A stretch of DNA of 64,000 nucleotides from Nocardia sienata NBRC 100364 (GTDB lineage: Bacteria; Actinomycetota; Actinomycetes; Mycobacteriales; Mycobacteriaceae): NCBI RefSeq assembly GCF_001613205.1, contig NZ_BDBX01000033.1, forward strand, positions 1 through 64,000. Direction: 5' to 3'. The position numbers and the translations under genes are program-made. Each line of letters opens with the position of its first letter. Positions within the stretch are counted from its first letter, which is position 1. The notes beneath the pieces are model-generated. The model was not told the DNA's origin and ran no database searches. It saw nothing but the letters and a program-made list of their open reading frames with translations. This document shows, piece after piece, positions 18,995 through 28,674 of this stretch.

Positions 18995-20332
18995 TCAGAC
19001 GACAGGTGTCCGCGCCGGCTCTTTGCTGCTCGAAGCGTCCGGAGCCGGTACGAACAGCAGGGCGACGAGCCCTGCGCCCAGCACCACCAGCAGACCGCCG
19101 ATACCGGCCCGGTCCGCCCCGAAACCCCAGACGAACAGACCGAACAGGGTGGGCGCGAGGAATGAGGCGGCGCGCCCGGTCGTGGTGTAGAGACCGAACA
19201 GCTGCCCCTCCCGCCCAGGTGGTGTCAGCCGGGTGAGGAAGGACCGCGCCGACGCCTGCGCCGGGCCGACGAACAGCGTCAGCGCCAGGCCGAAGATCCA
19301 GAACATCACGGCGCCCGACACCAGCAGCAGCACCGCACCGCACACCACCGCGGACAGCAGCGATACCGCGATCACCCGTTTCGGCCCGACCGTATCGTCG
19401 AACCGGCCGGCCACGACCGCCCCGACCGCCGCGACGACATTGGCCGCGATACCGAAGAGCAGCACATCGGATTCGCTGATCTCGTACACCTGTACTGCCA
19501 GCACCGCACCGAACGCGAAGACACCGGCCAGGCCGTCCCGGAAGATCGCGCTGGCCAGCAGGAACCAGATCACGGTGCGGTCGAGCGCCCACAGTTCTTT
19601 CAGGTCGCGCCACAACACCCGGTAGGAGCCGAGCAGTCCCGCGCTCGCCGCCCCGGGATCGGCCCGGGTGCGCGGCACCTCCGGCACCGCGAACAGCACC
19701 GGCAGCGCGAACACGCCGAACCAGACGGCGGCCAGCAGGACGACCAGCCGGATGTTCAGCCCGTCCTCGGTGCTCACCCCGAGCAGCCCGCGTTCCGGGC
19801 CGTCGCCGGCGATGAACCCGAAATAGCAGATCAGCAGCAGGAAGATACCGCCGAAGTAGCCCATGGCCCAGCCGAATCCGGACACCCGGCCCAGCGTCGC
19901 GGGGGTGGACACCTGACGCAGCATCGCGTTGTAGGGCACCGTCGAGAGCTCGAGGAACACCGACCCCAGCGCGAGCAGCACCAGCCCGAGCCACAGGTAG
20001 GAGTACTGGTCTCGGACGAAGAACATCGCCGCCGTCAGCACCACGACGACGGCGGTCATGATGGCGAGCGAACGTTTGCGATTCGCGGTCGCGTCGAACC
20101 GTTGACCGGTGACCGGCGCGGTCAGCGCGACGACCAGTCCGGCGAGTCCGAGGGCCCACCCCAGCCAGGCACTGGCGGAAATATCGCCCGGAAGATCCTC
20201 GCCGACGCTGTCGGTGAGGTACACCGCGAAGACGAACGTGGTGATCACGGCGTTGAACGCGGCCGACCCCCAGTCCCACAGCCCCCATGCGACCACCTGC
20301 CCGCGCCCCGCCCGCGCGTCCGCCTCGCTCAT
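18995..20332 (-). CDS. MFS transporter (UMF1 / Atg22-like)
   Basis: Protein of 445 aa with about twelve membrane helices. WGLWDWGSAAFNAVITTFVF at the start, RFDATANRKRSLA in the 2-3 loop and MLRQVSTPATLGRVSGFGW mid-protein are typical of the UMF1 (vacuole effluxer Atg22-like) branch of the major facilitator superfamily. Substrate unknown; amino acids or drugs are possible. ATG 20332 (MSEADARAGRG) is preferred to the upstream start at 20362 because the extension is short and Arg-rich. Its stop is 15 nt from the convergent tetR stop. Confidence 0.88.
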   Translation of the reverse strand: MSEADARAGRGQVVAWGLWDWGSAAFNAVITTFVFAVYLTDSVGEDLPGDISASAWLGWALGLAGLVVALTAPVTGQRFDATANRKRSLAIMTAVVVVLTAAMFFVRDQYSYLWLGLVLLALGSVFLELSTVPYNAMLRQVSTPATLGRVSGFGWAMGYFGGIFLLLICYFGFIAGDGPERGLLGVSTEDGLNIRLVVLLAAVWFGVFALPVLFAVPEVPRTRADPGAASAGLLGSYRVLWRDLKELWALDRTVIWFLLASAIFRDGLAGVFAFGAVLAVQVYEISESDVLLFGIAANVVAAVGAVVAGRFDDTVGPKRVIAVSLLSAVVCGAVLLLVSGAVMFWIFGLALTLFVGPAQASARSFLTRLTPPGREGQLFGLYTTTGRAASFLAPTLFGLFVWGFGADRAGIGGLLVVLGAGLVALLFVPAPDASSSKEPARTPVV

Positions 20333-20508
20333 ACCGCGCACCCTAATGGATTCACGACGCACCGGCCGGGCTACCGCCGACGAGCCGGTGACCGGGCCGC
20401 AGCCACGGTCGAAATACGGCGAGATAGCGGGTTGATCACGTCTGGGTCCGCAGAATGTACGGGCGCGGACCGCAACCCTATAGTCGGAGAATGTCTTTCG
20501 ACTCGAAG

Positions 20509-20581
<73 letters not shown>

Positions 20582-20884
20582 GTGCTCCGCTGTGCGGTGC
20601 GGGACAGACATTAACAGGCTCGGGCCGCAGAAGTGAAATCGATATCCCGTCGGGCGGGTGTGAGCCGGCCGACACCGTAACGACCGGCGCCCGGAACCCT
20701 ATGAGTAGGTTGCCGGTGGCGCCGGAAGTGATCGTGGCGGTTGGGATCACCTCGGTACGGCTGGCAGAATGATGAACGTGGTCTCGACCGATCCCGCTGC
20801 CGTGGGTCGAGGTGAGCAGGTGATCGGTCGGATCCGGAGCCGTCGGCGCGTAGCGGGTGCGCCGAGACTTGAAACGGGGTTGAT
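20582..20884. other. Intergenic region, no gene seen
   Basis: 303 nt between tRNA-Lys and the L,D-transpeptidase gene. It should hold the promoters for both. I see no convincing ORF, repeat or RNA structure. Confidence 0.5.
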
Positions 20885-22090
20885 ATGCATATTGGTGATC
20901 GGCGCGGGCCGGTCCGCTGGCTGTTCGGACCGCTGGTGCTCGTCGTGCTGGTCGTACTGGCGCTGACCGGTTGTTCGAAGTCGGAGGCGTCGGACGGAAC
21001 CGTCGCCATCGACCGCAATCCGCTCACCGAGCTCATCAAGCCCAAGCTCGTGGCCCCGGTCAAGGACGGCGATATCGGCGTCTCGCCGGCCGAGGGGATG
21101 AAGTTCGAGATCACCGACGGGCTGTTCACCGAGGTGGCGCTGCTCAACCCGGACGATCAGCCGGTGGCCGGGCAGCTCGCACCCGACGGCCGCAGCTGGT
21201 CCACCACCGAACCCCTCGGATACAGCAAGACCTATCGCCTGCAGGCCCGGGCCAACGGCCTGGGCGGCGCGTCGACCGCCGGTATGAGTTTCACCACAAC
21301 CGCGCCCGGCAATGTCACCAAGCCGTATCTGGTGCCCGGCGAGGGCGAGGTGGTCGGCATCGGCCAGCCGGTGGCGGTCCAGTTCGACGAGAACATTCCC
21401 GACCGCAAGGCTGCGCAGGACGCCATCACCATCAAGACCGATCCGCCGGTGGAGGGTGCCTTCTACTGGGTGAACAATCGCGAGGTCCGGTGGCGGCCCG
21501 AGCATTTCTGGACGCCGGGCACCAAGGTGACGATCGATGTGAACGTCTACGGCAAGGACCTGGGCAACGGACTCTACGGCCAGGACGACATCAACTCGCA
21601 CTTCGTTATCGGCGACGCGGTGGTCTTCAAGGCCGACGACAATACGAAGATGGTCACCGTCGAGAAGAACGGCCAGGTCATCCGCACCATGCCCACCTCG
21701 ATGGGGAAGGACGACACACCCACCAACAACGGGGTGTACATCCTGGCGGACCGGCACGAACACATCGTCATGGACTCCTCCACCTACGGTGTCGCGGTGA
21801 ACTCGCCCGACGGGTACCGCACCGACGTCGACTGGGCCACCCGGATGTCCTACAGCGGGATCTTCTTCCACTCGGCGCCGTGGTCGCTGGGCGCGCAAGG
21901 CAATACCAACACCAGCCACGGGTGCCTCAACCTCAGCCCCGAGGACGCCCAGTGGGTCTACAACAACGCCAAACGCGGTGATATCGCCATCGTGACGAAC
22001 ACCGTCGGCCCGGTCCTGCCCGGGACGGACGGGCTCGGCGACTGGAACATTCCGTGGTCGGAATGGAAAGCGGGCAACGCCGACATGTGA
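20885..22090 (+). CDS. L,D-transpeptidase lipoprotein
   Basis: Protein of 401 aa that makes 3-3 cross-links in peptidoglycan outside the membrane. A signal peptide with lipobox LTGC gives a lipidated Cys30. Two Ig-like domains follow (residues about 50-250). The YkuD catalytic domain ends in the active-site block HSAPWSLGAQGNTNTSHGCL, with Cys347 as nucleophile. Similar to LppS/Ldt-type enzymes of mycobacteria (Rv2518c and LdtMt2), and its position between orn and bcp fits that synteny. ATG 20885 (MHIGDRRGPVRW) gives a normal basic n-region. Confidence 0.94.
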   Translation: MHIGDRRGPVRWLFGPLVLVVLVVLALTGCSKSEASDGTVAIDRNPLTELIKPKLVAPVKDGDIGVSPAEGMKFEITDGLFTEVALLNPDDQPVAGQLAPDGRSWSTTEPLGYSKTYRLQARANGLGGASTAGMSFTTTAPGNVTKPYLVPGEGEVVGIGQPVAVQFDENIPDRKAAQDAITIKTDPPVEGAFYWVNNREVRWRPEHFWTPGTKVTIDVNVYGKDLGNGLYGQDDINSHFVIGDAVVFKADDNTKMVTVEKNGQVIRTMPTSMGKDDTPTNNGVYILADRHEHIVMDSSTYGVAVNSPDGYRTDVDWATRMSYSGIFFHSAPWSLGAQGNTNTSHGCLNLSPEDAQWVYNNAKRGDIAIVTNTVGPVLPGTDGLGDWNIPWSEWKAGNADM

Positions 22091-22110
22091 CACCCGTCTC
22101 CATGGTGCCG

Positions 22111-22138
22111 GTGCCGGGTCCCCGCTGGGGCCCGGCAC
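22111..22138. terminator. Probable bidirectional terminator hairpin
   Basis: GTGCCGGG and CCCGGCAC form a strong stem with more pairing inside (TCCCC/GGGG), between the convergent stops of the transpeptidase and the ABC ATPase gene. No long T-tract. Confidence 0.5.
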
Positions 22139-22145
22139 TTCGCTT

Positions 22146-23132
22146 TCAACGGGCGGTCTCGTAGAGCCGGCGCACGATGTCCTCGATATCTGGTTCCTCG
22201 ATGGACAGATCGCGCACCTCGGCCCGCGCCGACACCTCGGTCAGCAGCCGCGCGGCGGTGGTCGCCTCGGGATCGAAGGCCAGCCGCTGCCGCATACCCT
22301 CGGCCTCCACGGAGATCAGTTCCGCCCCTGTGAGACCGTCGAGGCCCGGCGCGGGTGCGGTGAGGTCGACGACCAGCACCCGCTGCGCTCCCACCGTCGC
22401 TCCGAGGCCGGGCAGCGATCCGTCGTAGGCCAGTCGCCCGTGATCCACCACCAGCACCCGGTCACAGAGTCGCTCGATATCGCCCATATCGTGGGTGGTC
22501 AGCACGAGGGTGGTACCGCGTTCGGCGCGTTCGGCCCGCAGGAATTCGCGCAGGCGCTGTTTGGAGAGCACGTCCAACCCGATGGTGGGCTCATCGAGGA
22601 TGATCAACTCCGGGCAGTGCAGCAGCGCCGCGGCCACCTCGGCGCGCATCCGCTGACCCAGCGACAACTGCCGGACCGGCGTATCGAGCGTATCGGCCAT
22701 TTCCAGCTGTTCGACCAGTTCCGCGGTGCGTGCCCGCCCGGCTGCCGGTTCCAGCCTGTGGATCGCGGCCAGGATGGTGAACGATTCCCGCAGCGGCAGG
22801 TCCCACCACAGCTGGGAGCGCTGGCCGAATACGACGCCGATCCGGCTCGCCAACTCCCGGCGCCGCCGAATGGGTTCCAGGCCGCACGTGCGCACGGAGC
22901 CGGAGGTCGGCACCAGGATGCCGGTGAGCATTTTGATCGTGGTCGACTTCCCGGCGCCGTTGGCGCCGATATAGCCGACCGCCGCGCCCCGCTCGATCCG
23001 GAAGGTCATGGCGTCGACCGCGGTGACCACCTCGCGCCGCGAGCGCAGCCCCTTCCCGGTCCGGCGAGTGAAACATCTGGTCAGCCGGTCCACCTCAATA
23101 ATCGTATTGCCCGTTGTACCGTCGTATCCCAT
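22146..23132 (-). CDS. ABC-2 exporter ATP-binding protein
   Basis: ATPase of 328 aa with Walker A YIGANGAGKSTTIKML near residue 55, Q-loop FGQRSQLWWDLP, signature LSLGQRMRAEVAAALLHCPE, Walker B LIILDEPTIGLD and switch His in TTHDMGD. The C-terminal 80 residues form an accessory domain. The FGQRSQLWWDLP block and the two following permeases match the three-gene ABC-2 systems with DUF990-type permeases, some of which export antibiotics or lipids. ATG 23132 (MGYDGTTGNTIIEVD) is chosen; the open frame upstream lies within the permease gene. Substrate unknown. Confidence 0.9.
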   Translation of the reverse strand: MGYDGTTGNTIIEVDRLTRCFTRRTGKGLRSRREVVTAVDAMTFRIERGAAVGYIGANGAGKSTTIKMLTGILVPTSGSVRTCGLEPIRRRRELASRIGVVFGQRSQLWWDLPLRESFTILAAIHRLEPAAGRARTAELVEQLEMADTLDTPVRQLSLGQRMRAEVAAALLHCPELIILDEPTIGLDVLSKQRLREFLRAERAERGTTLVLTTHDMGDIERLCDRVLVVDHGRLAYDGSLPGLGATVGAQRVLVVDLTAPAPGLDGLTGAELISVEAEGMRQRLAFDPEATTAARLLTEVSARAEVRDLSIEEPDIEDIVRRLYETAR

Positions 23133-23133
23133 C

Positions 23134-23982
23134 TCAGCCACCGCCGCTCTGATAGTGCCTCGTCCCGACCCGCCACATCGCCCACGCCAGAATCCACACC
23201 CACGCCGCCGCGAGCGGCGCCCACCAGGCGAGCCAGGACGGCAGGCCGGCGGGGCCGGGTAGCTCCAGTAGCGCCAGCGTCGGGAGGTAGGCGGTGAACG
23301 CCACCGGTATCGCGACACAGAAGAGCACCTTCAACGGTGTGGGAAAGACCGACGCGGGTTGCGTCGCCGCGAAGGATCCGCCGTAGGTGAAGCTGTTGGT
23401 CATCTCGGCCCCGTCGATGAGGAAGAACTGACAGCCCGCGGCCACCACGAACAAGCCCCCGAACAGGATGGTGCCGCTCACCACCGTCAATGCGATCAGT
23501 GCCACCGATCCGGCCGACCAATCGATCTCGTTGCGTACCAGCCCGACGCTCAGCACCACCAGCGCGACCGTGGCCCGGGCCAGACGGCGCAGGGAGAAAT
23601 CGCTGGTGATCAATTGCAGCAGTACCGGCTGCGGGCGCAGATGGTAGACGTCGAGTTGGCCGAGGCGGATGAGATTCGGCAGTTTGTCCAGATGCCCGAA
23701 TACCAGCTGGGCCAGGGCGAAGGCCAAGTTGCTCAGGCCGAACAGCAGCAGCGCGGCGTCCAGGTCCAGGCCGCCCAGCACCTTCGCCTGGTGGAAGATC
23801 ACCCACACCTCGGCGAATTCGGCCAGCCCGACCAGGGTCGCTCCCACCAGATCGCCGGCGAAGGACAGCCGATAGGTACGCTGCGCCCGGATCCGGGACC
23901 GCAGTACCGCGGCATAGGGCGCGAATCGGTCACCGGCGAGAACACGCCGGCTCGCCGGCGGATGCACGGCGGTCTCAACCAC
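23134..23982 (-). CDS. ABC-2 permease (DUF990 type), second subunit
   Basis: Protein of 282 aa with six predicted membrane helices. The GTG at 23982 (VVETAVHPPASR) overlaps the end of the preceding permease by 8 nt, giving translational coupling. Conserved family features include LIRLGQLDVYHLRPQPVLLQ in the cytoplasmic loop and FPTPLKVLFCVAIPVAFTAY. It pairs with the next permease to form the membrane pore for the ATPase whose ATG lies one base after this stop. Confidence 0.87.
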   Translation of the reverse strand: MVETAVHPPASRRVLAGDRFAPYAAVLRSRIRAQRTYRLSFAGDLVGATLVGLAEFAEVWVIFHQAKVLGGLDLDAALLLFGLSNLAFALAQLVFGHLDKLPNLIRLGQLDVYHLRPQPVLLQLITSDFSLRRLARATVALVVLSVGLVRNEIDWSAGSVALIALTVVSGTILFGGLFVVAAGCQFFLIDGAEMTNSFTYGGSFAATQPASVFPTPLKVLFCVAIPVAFTAYLPTLALLELPGPAGLPSWLAWWAPLAAAWVWILAWAMWRVGTRHYQSGGG

Positions 23983-24829
23983 CTTGCACCTCCAGCTTCC
24001 GCCGACCCGCAGCCAGTAGGACCCGGCCCACCGCCAGGACGGCCAGCAGCCAGCAGACCTGCGTGCCCACCAGCTGCGCCGCCTCCCAGCCCGTGACCCG
24101 GCCGGACAGCACATCCACCGGTACCTGCAGCATCGAAGGGAACGGCGTGCACTCGGCGAGACCGCGCAGCCAATCCGGGAAGACGTGCACCGGGACGAAC
24201 AGTCCTGCCAGGAACGGCCCGCCGACCTGATAGAGCGTCCGCAACCCCCGGGTCTCCACAACCCAGAAACCCACGGTGGTGAGCACGAACAGGGACAGGA
24301 ACGAGATGGCCGCGGCGAGAACGACGCTGAGGAGACCGAGCGGATAGGACTCGGGAGTGCTCGGGAACGCCAGTCCGAAGGTGAGCGCACCGACCAGCAC
24401 GCTCGGTATCCCCCGGGGGATCAACGTGCACAGCGCCCGGCCGAGATCGGCGGCCAGATTACCCAGTTGCACATCGACCGGCCGCAGGAAATCGATGGCG
24501 ATATCACCGTTGCGAACCCGTTCGGCCAGCTCCAGTTCCGCGCCCATGAATTGCAGCGCCCCGAGCATTCCCTGGGAGATCCAGACGTAGGCACCGATAC
24601 TGCCGGCGTCGTATCCGCCGAACCCCCCGGTGGAACCGATCGCAGCGATCATCACCGACGCGCGGACGAATCCGAACACGCAGTTGGTGAACAGCCCGCC
24701 GAACATGGCCAGCTTGTAGCGCCACTGCCGACGGAACCCGGCGACCAGGAGCCGCCGGTAGACGCCGGCCGTGCCCCGGAGATCGACCGCAGTGGCCGGC
24801 ACGGTCACCCCCCTGCTTCGCGCGGACAC
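23975..24829 (-). CDS. ABC-2 permease (DUF990 type), first subunit
   Basis: Protein of 284 aa with six hydrophobic helices. The loop GDIAIDFLRPVDVQLGNLAA is the family counterpart of the RLG-L-D loop in the second permease, and FVPVHVFPDWLRGLAECTPF is the conserved periplasmic-end segment. It is first in the three-gene exporter operon. The start is GTG 24829 (MSARSRGVTVP) or a GTG eight codons further in. No regulator is encoded beside the operon. Confidence 0.86.
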   Translation of the reverse strand: MSARSRGVTVPATAVDLRGTAGVYRRLLVAGFRRQWRYKLAMFGGLFTNCVFGFVRASVMIAAIGSTGGFGGYDAGSIGAYVWISQGMLGALQFMGAELELAERVRNGDIAIDFLRPVDVQLGNLAADLGRALCTLIPRGIPSVLVGALTFGLAFPSTPESYPLGLLSVVLAAAISFLSLFVLTTVGFWVVETRGLRTLYQVGGPFLAGLFVPVHVFPDWLRGLAECTPFPSMLQVPVDVLSGRVTGWEAAQLVGTQVCWLLAVLAVGRVLLAAGRRKLEVQGG

Positions 24830-24885
24830 AAAGCCGCCAGCCTACCGTGCCACTCCGGGGCGGAGAAGCGATTATCGAGCGACCC

Positions 24886-26925
24886 CTACAATCGCGCGGC
24901 CAGCCGGGTGCCCTGCTCGATGGCCCGCTTCGCATCGAGTTCGGCGGCCAGTTCGGCACCACCGATCAAATGGGTCGGCACACCCGCGGCGGTGAGGTCC
25001 GATTCGAGTTCACGCACCGATTCCTGCCCGGCGCAGATGATCACATTGTCGACCGATATCACCCGGGGCCGCTCACGCTTGGGGCCGAAGCTGATGTGCA
25101 GCCCCTCGTCGTCGATCCGCTCGTAGTTCACCCCGCCGATCTGCTCGACCCCTCTGGTCTTCAGCGCCGCCCGGTGTACCCAGCCACTCGTTTTCCCGAG
25201 CCCTCTTCCAAAGGGTGTGTCCTTGCGCTGCAACAGCACGACCTCGCGGGCCGCGGGCGCCGGACGCGCGGCGCGTAATTGCCCGCGCAGTTGTTCGTCG
25301 TCGGTATCGACGCCCCACTCCGCGCGCCACTCGTCCGGTTTCAGCGTGGGATGTCCGTCCACGACGAGGTATTCGCTCACGTCGAAACCGATCCCGCCCG
25401 CACCGATCACCGCGACCCGCTCGCCCACCGGTCTGCCGTCCCGCACCAGTTCCGCGTACGAGAGCACCATCGGATGGTCGATACCCGGGATATCGGGGAT
25501 ACGCGGCCGGACCCCGGTGGCCAGTACGACCTCGTCGTAGCGCCGGTCGATCAGTTCGGCCGCGGTGACCCGGGTGTTCAGATGCACCTGCACACCGGTG
25601 AGATCCAGTTTGCGGGTGAAATAGCGGATGGACTCGTCGAACTCCTCTTTGCCCGGAATCCGGCGCGCGATATCGAACTGACCGCCGATCCGGTCGAGCG
25701 CCTCGAACAGGTCCACCCGGTGGCCGCGCTCGGCCAGGTTCACCGCCGCCGCGAGCCCGGCCGGACCGGCCCCGACCACGGCGATGGTCTTCGCGCGCCG
25801 GGTGGGCAGCAGGGTGAGCTCGGTTTCCCGGCCGGCCCGCGGGTTCAGCAGGCACGACACCGTACGGTGCTGGAAGGCGTGATCGAGGCATGCCTGGTTG
25901 CAGGCGATACAGGTATTGATCTCGTCGGTACGACCGGTCGCGGCCTTGTCGGCCCACTCCGGGTCGGCCAGCAGCGGTCTGGCGAGGGAGACGAGCTGGG
26001 CGTCGCCGCGGGTCAGGATCTCCTCGGCGATCTCGGGCATATTGATACGGTTCGACGCGCATACCGGGATCCCCACCGCCGCGGTGATCTTGGCGGTGAA
26101 TTCGACGAAGGCCGCGCGTGGCACCGAGGTCACGATCGTGGGCACGCGCGCCTCGTGCCAGCCGATATCCGTGTTCAGGATATCGGCGCCCGCGCTCTCC
26201 AATTCCCGGGCGAGTGAGCAGATCTCTTCGAGAGTCTGGCCGTTCTCCACCAATTCCGCCATCGACAAACGGAATACGATCAGGAAATCGGCACCTACCG
26301 CGGCCCGGATGCGCCGGACGATCTCCACCGCGAGCCGCCGACGATTCTCGGCAGAACCTCCCCAGCGATCATTTCGTTTATTCGTACGCGGGGCGAGGAA
26401 TTGATTGATGAAATAACCCTCCCCGCCCATGATTTCGACCCCGTCGTATCCCGCGAAACGGGCCAGCTCGGCACACCGGGCGTAATCGTCGATGGTCCGC
26501 CGAATTCCACGGTCGGAGAGAGCGCGGGGGCGGAACGGGTTGATCGGTGCCTTGATCGAGGAGGCGGACACACTGCCTGGGAGGTAGGCGTAGCGCCCGG
26601 CGTGCAGGATCTGCAGCGCGATCTTGCCTCCGGCCTCGTGCACCGCGCGCGTGATCGTCCGATGACGGTAGGCCTCGACGCGGTTGGTCAGTTTCGCGCC
26701 GAACGGCAGCAACCATCCGGTGCGATTGGGGGCATAGCCACCGGTGATGATCAGGCCGACACCCCCGCGGGCGCGTTCGGCGAAATAGGCGGCCAGCCGG
26801 TTCGTGTCCCAGGCCCGATCCTCCAGGCCGGTGTGCATGGATCCCATGACCACCCTGTTGCGCAGTGTGGTGTGCCCGACTTCGAGCGGGGTGAACAGCT
26901 GCGGATAACTCGGCGTCGAGTACAT
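24886..26925 (-). CDS. fadH: NADPH-dependent 2,4-dienoyl-CoA reductase
   Basis: Protein of 679 aa. Residues about 1-360 are an FMN-binding Old-Yellow-Enzyme-like barrel (MGSMHTGLED, EIMGGEGYFINQFL, LARPLLADPEW). A 4Fe-4S ligand set follows (CIACNQACLDH and a later CLLNP). An FAD/NADPH oxidoreductase unit has VVGAGPAGLAAAVNLAERGH and VAVIGAGGIGFD. It reduces 2,4-dienoyl-CoA during beta-oxidation of polyunsaturated fatty acids. Length matches FadH. ATG 26925 (MYSTPSYPQLFTPLEVG) is typical of the family. It is a single gene, with no partner on its strand within 700 nt upstream. Confidence 0.93.
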   Translation of the reverse strand: MYSTPSYPQLFTPLEVGHTTLRNRVVMGSMHTGLEDRAWDTNRLAAYFAERARGGVGLIITGGYAPNRTGWLLPFGAKLTNRVEAYRHRTITRAVHEAGGKIALQILHAGRYAYLPGSVSASSIKAPINPFRPRALSDRGIRRTIDDYARCAELARFAGYDGVEIMGGEGYFINQFLAPRTNKRNDRWGGSAENRRRLAVEIVRRIRAAVGADFLIVFRLSMAELVENGQTLEEICSLARELESAGADILNTDIGWHEARVPTIVTSVPRAAFVEFTAKITAAVGIPVCASNRINMPEIAEEILTRGDAQLVSLARPLLADPEWADKAATGRTDEINTCIACNQACLDHAFQHRTVSCLLNPRAGRETELTLLPTRRAKTIAVVGAGPAGLAAAVNLAERGHRVDLFEALDRIGGQFDIARRIPGKEEFDESIRYFTRKLDLTGVQVHLNTRVTAAELIDRRYDEVVLATGVRPRIPDIPGIDHPMVLSYAELVRDGRPVGERVAVIGAGGIGFDVSEYLVVDGHPTLKPDEWRAEWGVDTDDEQLRGQLRAARPAPAAREVVLLQRKDTPFGRGLGKTSGWVHRAALKTRGVEQIGGVNYERIDDEGLHISFGPKRERPRVISVDNVIICAGQESVRELESDLTAAGVPTHLIGGAELAAELDAKRAIEQGTRLAARL

Positions 26926-27656
26926 CGCGGGCCCTCTTTCCGATATCGGTCCGGTCCGGCGGCGACCCGGCCGCCGGACCTGCAGGCCCTCATCTCACCA
27001 TTTCGTCGCGACACCGTTCCACCTCTGGAGCACACCGCTGAGGGAAAGCCGGTCGAGACGGGACCGGACCGTCCCGGTGGCACCCGCTCGACCACCCCGT
27101 TTTTCCCATCACAGAACCATCACGAGCACGGATCCACTGTTATCTCCCAGAAATTTTGTGGCGTGCACCACAAGAGGTTTAGAACCATTCCACCAGGTCA
27201 TCGGGATGATATAGCGCGTTCATTTCTTGCTTCAAGATCGCACTTAAGATTTTCTCAGGCCCCGTTCACCTGTTGTTCACCTACTGTGACCATTCTGAGA
27301 TCCGGTCGTAAACGACCTGAAGTTCGGCTAGTCCGCAGGGTTGTGGACACAGGGTTGGAAACAACCGCGAAAACTCGCCGGCGCGACAACCACAAAAGGT
27401 ATCGCGATAGTCGAACTCGAGTCCACTCGACTTCACCACAGTGTGGAGTTCCTGCGGGCGCGGCGGACCGGGAAACCACCCGGTAACCGCGATATGCGTC
27501 ATCCGGACCCGGACCAGCCTGCGTTCGGTGTCACACAAAAGAACCCGACAACAGCACAGTCATGTTTTCCGGTCGCGGGCCACCGGCCCGCACCGAAGAT
27601 CCGTGCTGCCCGAACCGGGCCGGATCCCGAGACCGAACAAGGAACCGAATCCGATC
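26926..27656. other. Long intergenic leader between fadH and the transglycosylase gene
   Basis: 731 nt without a supported gene. It must hold the fadH promoter and the promoter and leader of the secreted transglycosylase. I see the GTTCACCT direct repeat at 27264, a stretch of lower GC at 27110-27300, and a perfect ACCGGG-N6-CCCGGT hairpin at 27467-27484 in what would be the 5' UTR, followed by CCGGACCCGG. Such long leaders before rpf-type genes often contain a cyclic-di-AMP riboswitch, but the conserved core is not convincingly present. Confidence 0.4.
27264..27282. promoter_or_regulatory. Tandem direct repeat, candidate OmpR-type (MtrA-like) response-regulator site
   Basis: GTTCACCT occurs twice, at 27264-27271 and 27275-27282, an 11-nt period that places both copies on one face of the helix. 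It sits in an AT-richer part of the 731-nt region upstream of the transglycosylase gene. MtrA controls cell-wall hydrolases in mycobacteria, hence the suggestion. Confidence 0.35.
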
Positions 27657-28295
27657 ATGCCTTCCCACAGTTTCACCAGCCTGCGCCGTCGTACCAAGCG
27701 TGAAGTATTCGGCTTCGCCCTCGCCACGGCCGGTATCGTCGCCGTCACCGCCTCCTCCGCGGTTTCCATGGCCGACGACAGCTCCGCCGGCCGGGTTGCC
27801 ATGGTCGCCGAGCAGGCGCCCGCCCCCGCGACCACCGAAGCGACCGCCATCGCCGCGCCCGCCGCCGATGTCGAGATCATCCCCGCTCCGGCGCCCGCCC
27901 CCGAAGCGCTGGCCGCTCCGGTGCCGGTGCCCGCCCCCCAAGCGGCGCCCGTGCCGCCGCCCGCCCCGGTCTACCCCAACAACCTGGACGGCTGGATCCA
28001 GGAAGCCATGGACATCATGGCCGCCAACGGCATCCCCGGCAGCTTCGAGGGGATCAAGCGCAACATCCTGCGGGAATCCTCGGGCGACCCGAGCGCCATC
28101 AACCTGTGGGACTCCAACGCCGCCATGGGCATCCCCTCCAAGGGCCTGCTCCAGGTGATCGACCCCACCTTCGCTGCCTACCACGTGCCCGGCACCCCGT
28201 TCGACGTGTGGAACCCGGTCTCCAATATCGCGGCGGCCTGCAACTACGCCGCCCACCGGTACGGCTCCATGGACAACGTCAACAGCGCGTACTGA
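27657..28295 (+). CDS. Secreted transglycosylase-like cell-wall protein
   Basis: Protein of 212 aa. An N-terminal signal peptide (basic KREVFGFALATAGIVAVTA, cleavage near SMADD) is followed by a Pro/Ala-rich linker (residues about 55-105) and a C-terminal SLT/Rpf-like domain (NNLDGWIQEAMDIMAANGIP, catalytic Glu in ILRESSGDPSAIN, then SKGLLQVIDPTF). The enzyme probably cleaves peptidoglycan glycan strands at the cell wall. ATG 27657 is chosen because it gives the signal peptide; the frame is open upstream to 27441, but that part is leader-like. It ends NVNSAY, the usual ending for this actinobacterial group. Confidence 0.87.
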   Translation: MPSHSFTSLRRRTKREVFGFALATAGIVAVTASSAVSMADDSSAGRVAMVAEQAPAPATTEATAIAAPAADVEIIPAPAPAPEALAAPVPVPAPQAAPVPPPAPVYPNNLDGWIQEAMDIMAANGIPGSFEGIKRNILRESSGDPSAINLWDSNAAMGIPSKGLLQVIDPTFAAYHVPGTPFDVWNPVSNIAAACNYAAHRYGSMDNVNSAY

Positions 28296-28521
28296 GTCGG
28301 CGCCGCGAGCCCGGGGCCCTGGTGACCCCGGTCTCCGCCCCGCCGTCGCTCCGGAACCGGGCCGCCACAGCAACTGGTGACCATTCGCAGAAGCGGTGAG
28401 GGCGGCCGGGTCCAGTACGGACCCGGAGAGAATTTCATGATCAGCGGGATGGCGCAACGGTGCGCCGGCCGCGGCGGATCCCCGGATGACGGGACCACGG
28501 TGAGGGTCCGGCCATCCGGCC

Positions 28522-28537
28522 CGGGACAACGTTGTCC
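28522..28537. repeat. Perfect 16-nt palindrome
   Basis: GGGACAACGTTGTCCC is self-complementary over all 16 bases (8+8, no spacer). It could be a dimeric regulator site for the 28760 gene or a hairpin in an untranslated RNA. Confidence 0.45.
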
Positions 28538-28634
28538 CGCGCTACGGCTGCTGCCCCCGCAGATCGTCCGCGCCGCGCAACGACGCGCGGTCGCGGCGGC
28601 CCGCCGAATCGGCGGGAAACCACAACGAAGTGGG

Positions 28635-28674
28635 TGCGCGATGCCGTCCGATTCGGGCGGCATCGCGCATTTTC
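28635..28674 (+). terminator. Intrinsic terminator
   Basis: TGCGCGATGCCG (28635-28646) pairs with CGGCATCGCGCA (28658-28669), with an 11-nt loop, and TTTTCGTCT follows. One of the few textbook terminators in the window. Confidence 0.75.
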
